A DNA stretch of 64,000 bases from Angiostrongylus vasorum. Lineage: Eukaryota; Nematoda; Chromadorea; Rhabditida; Metastrongylidae. Position 1 is the stretch's first letter; every line of letters begins with the position of its first letter. Of this stretch, positions 1 through 12,420 are shown one piece after another. Under the pieces are notes generated by a model. It had not been told where the DNA came from, did no database searches, and saw nothing but the letters and a program-made list of their open reading frames with translations. A program made the translations under genes and the position numbers. Location of the stretch: assembly GCA_018806985.1 (NCBI GenBank), contig JADANN010000432.1, forward strand, positions 372,001-436,000, read 5' to 3'.

Positions 1-2647
1 AGCGACCGACACTGCACCGATACCTACACCAGAAATCACCGTTTCTTTATCGAAACGACTACTTATTTGATGACTCACGTTGATGTTATGCTTCTGAAAT
101 TTCCCCGTTCATGAATATTTGAGTGGGTACTTTAATTTCCTGCCTACTTAGACGGATATAGTTGTTCATCACATGCGCTAGGCAATAAACAGTCTATATA
201 AAAGCTCTAAAAGCTCTTGATCCCTGAGGGATGCGCCATGCATTCGACTTCATTAAGATCGTTTGGAGGTGACTGAATGCATATCTGGCCTCTACAATGA
301 CTCATGGTGGCTTACCGATGTGTCGAGCCAGTGCTATTATCCTCCCAGACAAGTCTGGATAGATGGCTTCGTGGCCCATGGGCACTGGGATCGATTCTAC
401 GAATGTGTTGCAAGGCGCCTTCGACCACTGCGCCACACCCGCCCAACAGTCCATATACAAAGTCTTTATGTCCACATCTATGCTTAGGATCTCAAGAACA
501 ATACGTAAAGTCTTGGTCAAATAGAAGCAAAAAGAACACACCATTAGAATTGACGATGTTGTTTTCTCAAGTGTAGTTACATTGTTCAGTAAGATTTGCC
601 TTAACTGCTCATCATTTTCGAGCATTAATTTTGCAGCCGCTATATTCTTCTTGAGATTATGCATCTTAAGAAGAGCAGTGCCCAAGTTTGAGGCAGCTGC
701 CACACCACCAACAGCAAGACCTATACGATATCTTACACACTTTTCATTTGAACACAATAAAATAAAGTGGTTGATAAAATAGCTTATAGGCAAGCAACGG
801 AAAGTGTTAGTACCTGCTATAGCAACTGGGGGCATTAGGATAACGCCACCAATCACTGCAGTTCCACCACCGATCCCGGCTAAACCACCAACCACGGAGG
901 AAATATTGCAACCATGTTCCCATCTATCTAGCTGAAGCATACAGACGAACAAATTTCTTGCTAAAGAGTCGTGAGTTTTAATGGGTAATGTTCTAAACAG
1001 TAAGATTTGCTACCAGTTGAGGTATGCCAGTTTGAAAATTATTTTCTGCAGGAAGCGAAGAAAAAGAACACAAGATAATAGCAACATACATTTAAAATTT
1101 GAGGGGTTGTATAAACTACCAGCGGTCTACCGCCTCATCGTGGCTGGGAGCTGATCCTGGGTATCGGGTTGCGATATGTAGCTGGAGATTCATCTCCCGG
1201 CAGGGCCTTCCAAGATGAGAAGGAGTCCGGCGTTTGCATCAGGAAGCCCAGCTGAGCGTAAACCAATACCAAGATCCACCACCATCCTGGTATCAAACTA
1301 GTCGCATGGTAGCAAATCTCCCTTTGATCCACAAGGGCTGCGAATCCCGGTGGTGGTGACGAGCTGGGCCGACTTTGCCTAGGCTGCCTTCAGGACTCCA
1401 GAGAACAACAGTGGTTATACCATCAAAACTCCAAAAGAATGGAAATTATGCTGGAGCCCACGGAACCACTGAAGACGGGCCATCCAAACATCCAAGTAGG
1501 TACAAGTAAGCGAGTATTATATAGAGGACCCATACAAGAAAATTTAAGGTATCGTATAAAATACCTAATAAAACAATAATCAGTTGCTAAAGTGTCACTT
1601 CTTCCATGTAATTACACGAAAAACTAAGAGTCTAGCTGGTGGAAGTTAAATAAAGGGTAAAGGAGCCATCCATTCGAGTTTACTAAGCATCGTTTGGAGG
1701 TGGTTGAATGCATATCTGGCTTTTACAATGACTCGCGGTGGCCTAGCGATGTGTCGAGCCAGTGCTGCTATCCTCCCAGACAAGTCTGGTACCAATTTGC
1801 CAACCCCCGAGTGATGGAAGGCTTGGTGGGCCATGGGCGGGGGGATCGATTCCACGTGTGTGTTGCAGGGTGCCTCCGACCTCTGCGCCACACGCGCTGT
1901 TATAGATAGGATACGTCATTTAAATAATGTGTTCTTGATGTCACTAATCAGTACAAGGCAAAATAGGAAAAGAACTGCAAGGATGCTGTGACATTGGAGC
2001 AGAACGAGGTACCTCAGCTGGGGGTTTGAACAGGCGATTACCCTGCTAATCACCACACCAACTGAGTTCCTTGTTTTGACTTTCTCTGAGCTATAGCACT
2101 CATCGAGTAAAAACATAGCTGAGAGAAAGTCTTAGCAATGGCCTGCGTTGGTGTGGTGGATAACACATGAGCCCCTGGAAAGTATGCTGTGTTCGAAGCC
2201 CACCCAAGGTTCGGAGTTCTGCTCAGATCTCAGTATCCCTGTGGTTGTATCTCACACCATATCGTCATGATATCTGCAAGACAGTGAAATAAATGTTGCG
2301 ATCCAAAAGATCAGTGAGGACGAGCCATATCTGCATCTAAATACCCAAATAATTTCCTTCTTCATACCTCGTCTGCAATCTTGAGCAGTGCTTCCTCCGT
2401 CTTTTCTCTGTGGTCAACCCAACAGTTCAAGAAAATCATAGTCCTATCATGGGCACTCTTGTATTCGAGAAAATCGTCCTCAGGAACCTATAACATTTCC
2501 ACTCATGTCTAACAACACATAACATAAAAAGCCAAGGAGATATTTCCTCAACCAACACTAACTGACCAAAACTGTCTGCGCTTGATCATCGAAACGAGGA
2601 ACACCATCGACATTTAACGGCAGCAACCTTAGCTCGGAATCTTTCAT
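1..2647 (-). CDS. Apolipoprotein-L-like protein, 5' part, five exons
   Basis: Exons (minus strand, 5' to 3'): 2567-2647, 2368-2487, 814-931, 542-720 and 1-93, continuing off the left edge; all junctions are GT-AG and in phase. The start is the ATG at 2647, a few bases after a TTTTTTTGTAG acceptor, as expected for a trans-spliced leader. The protein has an acidic, charged N-terminal region (exon 2 with DHREKTEEALLKIADE), then LDRWEHGCNISSVVGG and a long glycine-rich hydrophobic stretch (GGTAVIGGVILMPPVAIAG, then LAVGGVAAASNLGTALL), an alpha-helical charged part, and RFDKETVISGVGIGAVSVA at the edge. The order 'LADEVD-x-HxGC-x-I-A-x-VV' followed by small-residue membrane-inserting helices is the layout of vertebrate ApoL proteins, which bind membranes or lipids and can form channels. 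Family assignment rests on pattern only. Introns hold SINE-A, element B and element C copies. Confidence 0.75.
210..445 (-). mobile_element. SINE-A copy
   Basis: tRNA-derived SINE in the last ApoL intron. Head at the right end: box A-like GCGCAGTGGTCG and box B-like GAATCGATCCC (read on minus), then the central core with ACTTGTCTGGGAGGA and the tail ending in AGAGCTTT. The core here has a short deletion. Confidence 0.85.
542..720 (-). other. ApoL-like exon 4 (amphipathic helical region)
   Basis: Acceptor CGTATAG at its right side and donor GTGTGT at its left. It encodes the second glycine-rich helix and a lysine-rich stretch (MHNLKKNIAAAKLMLENDEQ). An open frame runs on leftward into the adjacent SINE, but the donor in phase 0 and the downstream exon at 1-93 show that the read-through is not the real protein. 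Confidence 0.7.
1110..1503 (+). mobile_element. Element C copy, near full length
   Basis: Starts AGCGGTCTACCGCCTCATCG and ends GGGCCATCCAAACATCCAAG. Same sequence, with mismatches, recurs at 5537, 24085, 29440, 41055 and 43118. No tRNA-like head is obvious; its tail resembles the 3' end of an RTE lineage in this window. Confidence 0.85.
1652..1898 (-). mobile_element. SINE-A copy
   Basis: Well-preserved copy with box A-like GGCGCAGAGGTCGG and box B-like GGAATCGATCCC on the minus strand and the core GGTACCAGACTTGTCTGGGA. Lies in the third ApoL intron. Confidence 0.9.
1990..2312. mobile_element. Element B, diverged fold-back copy
   Basis: Two inverted arms meet near 2110-2125 (CTCTGAGCTA facing TAGCTGAGAG). 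The right arm carries TTGGTGTGGTGGATAACACA and TGTGTTCGAAGCCC, a tRNA-like A/B box pair, then the usual GGTTCGGAGTTCTG and a GTGAAATAAA tail. Confidence 0.75.
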
Positions 2648-3014
2648 TGCAAACTACAAAAAAAAGCCTTCCTGAGAGTTAGGAATTTGTTCACAAGAAC
2701 CCTAAATATGATAGTTACACCACCACTGTAACAATAACAACTTCCGCATAAAGTTGGAATCGAATTCTAAACTGCCGAATCGCCACTGTTTTCTCATTTT
2801 TTAAACTACCTATCCATCCAATATTTCACCAAAGTTGTGTTAAGTAACATCAGCCTGACTGGGCTATCCACGGCAGACATATCCGGCTTTGAGAGGACTC
2901 ATTACCACTGAGACCTGGTCTCTTTAGCTTTCCATACACCAGTTCATTCATCATCTATCGAATGCTGGGTTCTCAAGTCACGTTCTAATACTAAATCTGA
3001 TTACATCCACAATG

Positions 3015-3302
3015 GTGCTGAAATATTCGCAAAACTCCGGACCGCAGGTGTCTCCTTGAAATGCTGTTGACGGGTGGTTGCTGAGGACATTGGTAGATAG
3101 AAAACTAGCTGAAAGAAAACCGAAACGAACGACCCACATGGTGTGGTGGTGGACGCGTTAGTCCCCGGAAAGGGTAAAAGCGGGTTCGATCCTTACCGAA
3201 GACACCTGCGGTCCGGCGTTTTGCAAATGTCTCAACATCGCGGTGGTTGTAATTCACATAATGCTCTGCCGTGAACAATCATAGTAATCAGTAAATAAAG
3301 TT
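3015..3302 (+). mobile_element. Element B copy
   Basis: Short left arm (GCAAAACTCCGGACCGCAGG) then GACGGGTGGTTGCTGAGGA, then the tRNA-like segment with ATGGTGTGGTGGTGGACGCG (box A-like) and CGGGTTCGATCC (box B), ending GTCCGGCGTTTTGCAAAT and an AGTAAATAAAG tail. This copy keeps the best box B of the family. Confidence 0.85.
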
Positions 3303-3822
3303 GAGATCTGATGTTACGCTCCTTCAACAACTTCCTACTACTGGATTTTGCTTCATCAAACTGCTGTCTGTTGTACGAATGAAAACTGTTTACCATGTTT
3401 GTACAGATGGGTCAGCTATTTAGCAAGTAGCAGTGATGGTGTCCAGCCTACTCTACGCGTCTAACGAACCTTGTCATAGTTAGCATATCTGCAGTTCTAC
3501 TTAGAAAACAATAAGATAACCCTGCAAATGATGCAACACCTAAGACCGAGGTGTGCTATAACCCCTTTACCAACAAACTCCTGAACAGTTTTTCCTGATG
3601 CTCTATCAGTATTTGCTTCTAAGCAGATAAGCACGTTAAAGACTGGCACTGACGCCGTTTATCCAGAACAGCAATGTAGAAGTGCTTCCCAGTGATAGTT
3701 CGAGCTCTCTATCTCTAGTCAAATTCAAAATGGGCTTGTTGTTTTCTCGAAACTATTTCTATGTAGGATAGAGATGAACCACCGGTTACTCTCAATCACC
3801 AAGAAATCGCAATAAAAAAAAG

Positions 3823-4042
3823 GATGAAAGCTCTTGGCGCTGACCAATCTCTGAGGGATGCGCCATCATTTGACTTCATTAAGCATCGTTTGGATCTGAC
3901 TGAATGCATATCTGGCCCTTACACTTTATCTGAGCGACTCGCGGTGGTCTACCGATGTATCGAGCCAATGCCGCAATCCCCCAGACAAGTCTGGTACCAA
4001 TTTGCCGAACCCGAAGGGATGAAAGGCTTGGTGGGCCAGACC
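3823..4042 (-). mobile_element. SINE-A copy, head truncated
   Basis: Tail and core are present (GGTACCAGACTTGTCTGGGG on minus) but the copy stops at GGCCCACC and lacks the tRNA-like head, so it is 5'-truncated. Confidence 0.85.
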
Positions 4043-5059
4043 AGCGGAAGTGCTCCGAATAAGACTTAGAGTACCACACCATGACACTTCTTACTGGTGT
4101 TCTTCACTTACTTCTCTTGTTAAAAAAAATTAATGATATCCTATAGAATTACAGAACTCAGTCTTCCTCTTCTAGGCATTTCCTCTATTAATCTCAATTC
4201 ACATTTAATACTCAGCTTCCTGTAGAGGCCTATCCTTACTCCATGGTTGTGAATATTCTACTAACTGTCAAACAGGACAGTTGAACGGCAAACGGTGCTC
4301 GTATAAAAGAAAAAAGAAAATAAAACTTGTTGTTCAGATCACAAGTATTGAAAACACGGATGGATCAGAGCCAATATTCTGGCATATGGGCGCATATACT
4401 ACACTTTGCTATAAAGTTTATATCAAAACCCCTCAGAAACATCGATCACATATAAAAATAGATTAACGTAAACCTTAATTGCGTGAAGAAATGAAAAGAA
4501 ACGAGTGATGAAAACTATATGAACACCTCTCAGTAACAGAACACATGCTTTTCGCTATTGAAAATTATTACTGTTGGGATTGCGACTGCATCACATGGAA
4601 TGATGTACGTTTCAGAAATTGAAACAATAGAAACTAGGTTCGTCATAGAAATTTCCTCTGTATTAATGGATCTAAAACTTATATTCACCACACATCCTGT
4701 TGACTTTGATGAAAGGAAACGTCAGCTAACGATCCTGAAACTAGCATCTCTCAGTACAAGTAAGGGAAGGAAATGGATACTAAACCAAAAGACTAGCTCT
4801 TAACAAACTGAAAGCACCAAAAACCAAGGAAATGAAAAGCATAGCAACGTAAACAACTAAAGTAGCAAAGATACTACTACTGCAGCATAAAGCAAAACAA
4901 CTGAAATACCAAATCTCTTACTGAAAGTGAAACTGCTGCTTATGATTTCGCTGGTGTACGCTAAAATAAATACCCAAATCTCTGCATTGGCTTCACGCCT
5001 ACTTAAAAAACAATGTAAAGCACGAATATTAAGGGAAACCGAATAGGTAGGTTACCTAC

Positions 5060-6260
5060 CGACATGTAGGATGACAATGACATAGAGAGTGAAGAGAACT
5101 TCTCAGCAACTTTTGATGCACCAGCTCGCAGTGAATCCTTTATATCAGACATTTCAGGAACCTACAATACCACATGACGAATTGCCCACTTGAACAGAAT
5201 ACTAGCAATCCAAACATAACTACGATAAATACTTCTTGTTGGTGAAAGTATGATGATCTCGCTAACACAACAAATTTAGTCGAAATATGATAGTTTACCT
5301 GGGAATACTGAGGCTGACTTCCTTGTCCCCACAAATCCGCAGAGCCCAATGAAGACTGCCCTTCAAAACGCGAAAGCGCTGCTTTTGTTTCATACTGTAA
5401 AATCAGAAATGTAAACGAGTAGACATCTACACAACGACTTTTCGTTTCGAAAGACCTCACTGTCATACGAATTTTGGCACCTGTATTACCAAATTCCGTT
5501 CTAAAAGTTTTGATAGAACAAAGTTAATAACGACCTTTCCCAAAGGTTCACCACCTCATCATGGCTAACAGGTGTTCCTGGTTGTCGGGCTGCGATGCAC
5601 AACGGCGGATTTATCCTCCCAGCAGAGTCTCCCAAGCTGAGGAAGAGTCCGGCATTTCCATCACCAAGCCCAACTAAAAATAAACCAACACCAGGATCCA
5701 CCACCGCCCGGTACCAAACTAGTCGCATGGTGGAAAATCTCTCTATGATCCAAAAAGGTGGCGACTACCTATGGTGGTGACGATCGGGCACAGACTTTAC
5801 GTAGGCTGACCTCGAAACTCCAGGAAACCACAGTGGCTAAGCCAGTAAAACTCCAAAAAAATGGAGATTACGCTGCACACCCCACATCCAGCGAAGACGG
5901 ACCATCCAAATGACCAAGTAGTAACGATGAGTAAAGAACTAAGAATGAAATACAAGAAAAACTAGAACACACATCCATTTCGTTATTGCCGAAATACATA
6001 TCACTAGAAATAGACTTCGCTCCCGCGAACTTTTTCTGAATATCAAATTCAGACACCGGTGCAGATACAACGTTTTTGGAGGCAGCGGTCCTTCTTGTGC
6101 TCTCTTTTTGTTGCTGGTCATCCCAGTTGTCAAAGAAGTCTGTCTGAGGTTTTGTGAAGAAGTTGGTAGTAAGAAGATCATCATCATTTCTTTTATCACT
6201 GAAAATATCAAGACACAAAAGAATCTTCACGTAAAAACGAACAACTTATACGTATATATG

Positions 6261-6307
<47 letters not shown>

Positions 6308-9300
6308 TATGTTATACACGTATATATGTATGTCAGTATTGCATTATGAAGTGGGATTTGGAGAGAAAGTAAGAAAAAAAGAAAGGGTTTCTAAGCAGAA
6401 CTTGACAGCAACCTTTCATCTACAACTTCCCAGTCTTCTTCACCTTTTCGTGTCGGCGATATGGAAGTCACAGCACGCTTTCCGAGGTCGACCTGGAAAC
6501 ATTTGGAAGGCATGTTGTTCATTTATAGAACAACGTAACTGTTAGAATATTCATTTAAAACGAACTTGTCGTATCGGCTTTACACCTTGTGCTACGGAAT
6601 GAGCTGCACAGGGTCTTCCAAAACCACCCATTCCTAATCGGTCGACTGCTTCCCGCTTTTTGTGGGTCTGATGACACTTTGGCCTCAAATAAAGCAACTG
6701 AAAAAATGACAAATGACGAGAAAAAATGGTATAGTGGCGTCTTCGTATGAAGATATCAGCTCTCCATCTAATTGGTTAAATTCAAAAATCTACGTAATTC
6801 TACGTAACAACCTTGTGTGGGCTTATCAGTGCAAAAAGATATCTCCAAGTAATGTTTAAAACGGATGTAAGACCGACTTTACCACACTGAGTAACCTATG
6901 TTCATTACTCAGAATACCTCAAGTGTTTTCTTCTGTATGTCCTGCATAGCCAAGCGAGCACTGAGCTTTACAACTGGTTCGCTTTGTGCATCTTGATGTT
7001 CCGGTTGAGATACGCTCACTCCTACCTTGGGCTAAAATGTTACTTGTTTTTTTACGATAGGTTGAAAGTTTCATGCAACTCATGGTACTATGATTATGTT
7101 ACATACCTCACTGCGGCTTTTCTCATGCTCAGACGCTCGTTGTTCCAAATCTTCGAAATCGATATTAACTTTCTGAGCTCCTAAAGTCGACTTCTTAGCA
7201 GCCTAAAGCAGTGAGTGATAGCATCAAAAACTATAAATTATGGTTAGCCATGGAACTGATTGTCGAGAATTTAAGCAAATACATCGTTCATCAAATTAAA
7301 ATGAATAAACTGAGATATTTGCAATACTCCGGACCGCAGTGTCTGCGGTGGGGAATGAACGCGCTATTACTCTTCCCGTGGTGCTAACGCGTTCAGTTCA
7401 CCACCACACCATGCGGGTCCTTCGTTTCGCCTGCCTCTCAGCTTGTTTTCTATCTACCAGTCATCAGCAATCACTCGTTAACGGGAATGATCTGAGGAGA
7501 GACTGGAAAGGGTTGTAGCGCATCCTCTGCCCACCGCACACACCTGCAGTCCGGAGTTTTGCAAATATCTGGGAACGATTACGGTTGTATTTCACATAAT
7601 ATCCTGGCGTGAAAAACTGTAGCAAGCAGCAAATAACAAGGTTAACATTTTGAATAAACTGACACCAGATTTTTTTACAGGTTTCTTAAGAATCCGCGTA
7701 ACATGCGGTGCAGACGTTGCTACAGCTTCCGAATCGAGGTGATCCACTTTAGGTCCTGAGGATTTATAATTATTCGGTATACCGATATAAATTATAGAAC
7801 TCCCGTTTTCCCCATGGATGTCCCCACACTGTTCTAATGTTTCGTCTTCTTTTGTTATGTAAGCATCACTCCCTAACGAAGTTGCACTTTGCGAGGCATG
7901 AACAAGTACTTGGGTGAAGAAATCTTCCTGAAATCGAAATCAGTAGATGTAATGCTTTCTGGCTTCCTCTACGATTGAGGGGGAAAATTAATCGCTATGT
8001 TAGTAACTATTTACCTCTCTATGTTCCTCAGCAACAGCTGCTGTATCAATGAAGATTGTGTTGCCGTATTTGTTTTGAACCTCTATACATAACTGTGCGA
8101 GCTTATCCTAAGTACAAAGGACGACTCGATAGTTGCCATGTGATCATCTAACTGCGACTTGGTAAACAACAGTGAAGAAGCTAACCTTGTATAATTGTGC
8201 AGCTCTACTCTTGTATTTAATTTGGGCATCATTGCTATTGCAACCATGTTGCTTGAAGAACTGAGTCTAAAACTAATGTTAACTGAGAACGAATTCTTGG
8301 AATAATAGTGATACCTAGTCTCAGGTCAAGATGAAAGAAGGAACGTATGGATAAATAAAATATCGGGGAATCATCTGAAGGTTCAATACTCTTCGTAACT
8401 TGCTGAGAACGAAACACACCGCATTTGCGTTGCCGCCTACTTGCATGGCTCGCAGTTGCAGCCATGTCCAGTTAACGTCCAAGTTTGTTGAGCGAACAAA
8501 TGTCAGGTGTACTCCCAAGTTGCGATGAGTTGCTGAGCAGTCGATACACAAAAAGACACCTATGCGGATTTTATTATTTATTTGATAACTTTTGAGAAGC
8601 TACGAACTAATTCAGAAACATGTCAAACATGTATTCCTTCATTGATAAGGTAACAAGAACTTGACACAAACAATTTTATTCGGCTAACGCTTAGGTCTCT
8701 TCGTTTTTTCTCAGAGCCGACGATCAAAGTCGATGTTTACAGTCGTTCGTAGCCTCGATGTGGTGTCTTCGCCGTCGCATTGAGTCAGATCCTCTTCAGC
8801 AGAACACGGAACCTCACTCGGCGATGCTCTTTTATACAGGACGATTGGTGTTGCTACTGACTGTCTGGTGAGGTTGCCTCAATCAAGCGGCGCTCTTCTG
8901 AAGAAGATCCGACTCGATGCGAAGACGAAGACACCACATCGAGGGTACTAAGGACTGTGGGCACTGACTTGTATCATCAGCTCTAAGTAAGACGAAAACG
9001 TCGAAACGTTAGCCGAATAAAACTGCTGGTGTCAACCTGGTGTGAACTTATCAATGAAATAACACATGTTGACTGGTCATACTGAGGTTAAGGAAAAGTC
9101 GGTTTTTGAAATATGTCAAAAGTGCTCCAGAATTGCCGTTTTATTCTTAGTACACATCAACGACACCCACGTTGCATAGAAAATGGATAACAAAAAAAAC
9201 TTTTACCAAAAAAAAACCTCACCGTATGTTACGGATGCCCATGTAGGATTCCTTGCACTGCAATCGAAGCACAGCTGTAACAGAAACAGAGGCAGGAATG

Positions 9301-10076
9301 CTCAATATAATCTGTATTAGCTTTATACTCTTTCAAATGTATACACACATTCCAATTTTCCAAGCAATTTGGTTTCTACTTTTTCGACTCTAATCCCCAA
9401 CCATAGAAATTATACAAACACTCCCTCAAATTAAGAAGGAATGGAAAAAAAAACTAAAACGTAGTAGTTTGCCTACATTGATATTTCATTTATTGTTACA
9501 CGTGATTTCAAAGCCTCCCCAAACACCCTCACACCCACCTACCCCTCCCTTCTCAAATTTTGTAGTCCCTTGTTTTCAGATATTTCCAAGCTCCATCAGC
9601 ATTGCTTTTTTACACATAAGCTTAACCTTACGTTACAAAATTCAAGGACCTGAGCTGAAAATTACTTCCTAAGCATTTTAAGAATTCACCTTTAGTGACA
9701 ATACAGCAAAAACTAACGAATGAAAAACACAAAGTGGCTATGAGAACAGAAACAACTTTTTTTTATTGAAGCTAAAAATGTCCGATAAGATTTCAGGATA
9801 TGGTGGCCATTTATAGGGTATAAAGCAATGTCTCCATCTCCATCCAATTTCCAAGAACATTGCTGATCCCACTGGAGATCTACCACATTTCATTGAGAAC
9901 AAAGGTGTTCCTACTTCCTGATAACAATCTTCGTGTTTAACAAACTAATCGCCCAGAGGGCAATAGGAATCCAAGAACTTATTAGCGACTACACTCACCT
10001 TGTTAGCAGGAATTGACCGTAACTTCCGCAATGCGTTTTGAAGCTCAGACTTCGAAGGAATGCACTCATCCCCCAT
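5060..10076 (-). CDS. ARFGAP2/3: ARFGAP2/3-type Arf GTPase-activating protein
   Basis: Stimulates GTP hydrolysis by Arf on COPI vesicles at the Golgi (family knowledge). Exons, 5' to 3': 9999-10076, 9223-9274, 8420-8559, 8186-8260, 8015-8107, 7679-7927, 7107-7202, 6918-7031, 6596-6697, 6413-6492, 5973-6198, 5299-5394 and 5060-5161; all GT-AG and in phase, 501 codons. ATG at 10076 lies just after a TTTATTCAG acceptor, probably a spliced-leader site. The zinc finger is CFDC-x16-CIDC, followed by the arginine-finger segment [13 protein letters not shown] and [12 protein letters not shown]. Later parts match the family: [40 protein letters not shown] and a C-terminal helix ending SLSSYMS. The final residues and stop after the GTAGGT donor at 5059 were not located. 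Introns contain an element B, an element C and a TA tract. Start to 5161 is near certain; the end is open. Confidence 0.95.
5537..5922 (+). mobile_element. Element C copy in an ARFGAP intron
   Basis: Begins AAGGTTCACCACCTCATCAT and ends GGACCATCCAAATGACCAAG. On the minus strand the frame at 5501-5728 stays open and ends in [10 protein letters not shown], the same frame that is open in two other C copies. Confidence 0.85.
6262..6302. repeat. (TA)n microsatellite
   Basis: About 20 TA units within an ARFGAP intron, flanked by further imperfect TATATG/GTATA sequence. Confidence 0.95.
7308..7657. mobile_element. Element B, full fold-back copy
   Basis: Left arm begins GAGATATTTGCAATACTCCG and contains the reverse of the tRNA-like segment (ACCACCACACCATGCGGGTC); right arm ends CCGGAGTTTTGCAAATATCT with a GCAAATAACAAGG tail. 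It ends about 20 bases from the ARFGAP exon at 7679, so the insertion probably sits at the 5' end of that intron. Confidence 0.85.
8665..9110. mobile_element. Group F (Penelope-like terminal) fold-back
   Basis: Inverted ends: TTATTCGGCTAACGCTTAGG near 8680 and GTCGAAACGTTAGCCGAATA near 9000, both within a frame of CTTGACAC/GTGTCAA. The middle has GATCCTCTTCAGCAGAAC and its inverse TTCTGAAGAAGATCCGAC. It lies in the intron between the first two ArfGAP zinc-finger exons. No reverse transcriptase is present. Confidence 0.75.
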
Positions 10077-10427
10077 TCGTAATGTACCTGAATAAAGATG
10101 AAAAGTGTTGAAAACACTTTATATTCTCTCCTATCATCAATTAAAAAAAGAAAAGAAATAAGAAAACACAAAAAGGAAACATTCCGGCATCACTTGCAAA
10201 CGCTCGATCTGAGTTCAACGTAGGCACAATTCTCAGAGTTCTAAGAATTGATGGGATAACGACAGACCAGGAAGATATGGCACTTTAGCTTAGTCTTTAG
10301 AACTTTAGGGAAAAAAACTGTATTCGGAAAAGTCAATAAAAGAACCACGTCCATTTCAGCTCATCCATGGCCTGTTTATGCGCCTATGTAACAATAACAA
10401 ACAACAATAACAACCCTTTTATTCGAC

Positions 10428-10680
10428 TATTAAGCTAACACAAGGTTGGTAAAGAAGATCTATTCGTCTGTCATCCCTATGTCTTCGTTCTCTTCAGCCT
10501 CGGATTGATCTAAGTCGATGATCTACAAGTGGTCGGAATCAACTCGGCTCTGGACGAAAGACGTCGAAACGTTAGCCGAATAAATCTTTTCGTGTCAATC
10601 TCCTGTGAGCTCAATAATCAAAGAGGGCCTTGGTTATTTCTGCCGAGATCCAATGAAAAGTCGACTTTTTAAGGCACATT
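10428..10680. mobile_element. Group F fragment pair
   Basis: A degraded inverted left end (TATTCGACTATTAAGCTAAC ... GTCTTCGTTCTCTTCAGC) faces GACGTCGAAACGTTAGCCG at 10561, followed by the usual trailer with GTGAGCTCAATAATC and AATGAAAAGTCGACTTTT. Confidence 0.7.
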
Positions 10681-11072
10681 AGGAAATCAATCATAATGAG
10701 GACGTCAGAAAATGGGACGACCATCTTGGCCGCGTTATCACTTTATCACTGATCCAAATTGTACAATGTTTTCTTGATGAGCAAAAACGCAGTTAACAGT
10801 GAGATCTATTCAATACAATGCTGTCTGACGTCACCCATGTAAGACTCTACGGCTGGTTTCCAGCAACTTACTAGAGAACTTAAGAACAACGTGAATGTTT
10901 AAGAGAAGCCGTTCACTAAGCGAATGAAGATTTGTGTATTAGGTTTTGTCTGAGGTTATGAAAGTGTTTGACTAAGATGACTGTGTGTCAATATGACTCT
11001 TCTAGGCTATGAAAAAGGCGAAACTAACGATACGTCAGAAGCACTGTATCGAATAGATCTTACTATTAACCA

Positions 11073-11343
11073 GGCACGTGCAGCGCACTGGTCGGAGGCA
11101 CCCTGCAAAACACATGGAATCGATCCCCTTGCGCCAGGCTCACCAAGCCTTCCATCCCCGAGGTCGGCAAATTGGTACGAGACTTGTCTGGGAGGATAGC
11201 GGCACTGGCTCGAGATATCGGTTGGCCACCGCGAGTCATTGTGAAGGCCAGATATGCATTCAATCACTTCCAACGATGCTCAATGAAGTCGAATGCATGG
11301 CGTATCTCTCAGGGATTGACCAATGCCGAGAGCTTTACTCCTA
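11073..11343 (+). mobile_element. SINE-A copy, near full length
   Basis: Head GCACGTGCAGCGCACTGGTC (box A-like) and GGAATCGATCCC (box B), core ATTGGTACGAGACTTGTCTG, then CGAGATATCGGTTGGCCACC and tail TGCCGAGAGCTTTACTCC. A good reference copy of the family. Confidence 0.93.
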
Positions 11344-12209
11344 TTGTTTTTTCCCATCTTAGCAGCCTGGTGTTTGCTTGTCAAAAAACAGTGAAAACAC
11401 CAATGATCAATGCCGAGGTTAAAAAAGTGTTGGTCCTGGGATTTGCTGAAGTACCAGCAAAACCCAACTTACTACATAAAGTCTGCCGCTCATGGTAACG
11501 TCAACTTGACGTTTAGAATGAACATCTAGAGGAAGTATGAAGTAGACGAACAGTAAAATCAGTTATAAGCCGACGAACAGCTAAATCAGTTATGAAGCCG
11601 AAACCATTGATGACATCAAGCGCTACGAAGCCACGTGTTGCTGAATTTCATACGCGGACATGGAGAGTTCAATTGGAGCGTGATTTCTGAGGCTATTTCT
11701 CAATGTACTAAATTATTGTGGAACTTGTTTGTTGTTCTTGCTCCTCCAAACTTTGACTCTGTATTCTAATAAGCTTCAGTGCCTTTGCATTCTTACTGTA
11801 TAACATCCTAAAGTCCATATTTCGTGTTGTATTTGTTCCTACTCTATTTTGTGTTGTTTTTTTGAGCCACTAGAATGGGACATATCAGAGCAAGTATGAA
11901 AAGTTTTTTGCATGGCAAGTCCCACATTTTCTTTTTCGTTGACGTCGGCCACAAGTACTTTATGGCTGGGCTAAAACTGTCCTCCATGGTAGGGAGTGGG
12001 AAATTCAGAGGCTGATTTCAGTCGCTGTACAGGTGGCTTACATGTGCGACAAACATGTCGGCCATTATTTTTGGATTCCGTCGGGATCCACTGTAGTGCT
12101 GTACTTGTCCACTGGAAACAAACTCCGTCTAATCTCGAAGGCAGTGTGTTCTTCGAAAAATATAAGCTTCGAAATAGTGCTTGGTGTTGAGTAGGGTGAG
12201 GATGCAGGT

Positions 12210-12420
12210 AGACCTCAGTGAACTGGTGCGGATTGGATGGTGTTGGCCTTGATGTTACTTTCTATGAATGTGGTCGACGCTGTTAAATCTCTTCCGAAAA
12301 CCAGCTTGCTGTTCGTTTGAGCTCCATCCAGTCAGTTCTCTTGGGATGTCAGGATGGTCGTACGGATGCTAATATAATCCTCCCTGATGCTCTTCCTGTA
12401 CAAACGGACAGCATACAGAA
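12210..12420 (-). mobile_element. RTE-type reverse transcriptase fragment
   Basis: On the minus strand the stretch near 12285-12330 reads EQQAGFRKRFNSVDHIHRK, the motif found between the NYRPI and TFIDL motifs of RTE reverse transcriptases. It is a short decayed fragment. Confidence 0.7.

Larger units (their letters stand above)
2648..5059. other. Intergenic region between ApoL-like and ARFGAP genes
   Basis: Holds an element B copy (3015-3302) and a SINE-A copy (3823-4042). The first 300 bases are a probable promoter region of the ApoL-like gene. 3303-3822 and 4043-5059 are AT-rich with no convincing exon; the short plus-strand open frames at 4281-4466 and 4558-4803 lack any recognisable motif. 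The last few codons and stop of the ARFGAP gene must lie in the right part of this interval but could not be fixed. Confidence 0.6.

Noticed and set aside
302..952. A 216-codon minus-strand open frame as one protein
   Set aside because: It joins two real ApoL-like exons with intron and SINE-A sequence; the C-terminal part (VAQWSKAPCNTFVESIPVPM) is the translated SINE and recurs in other copies.
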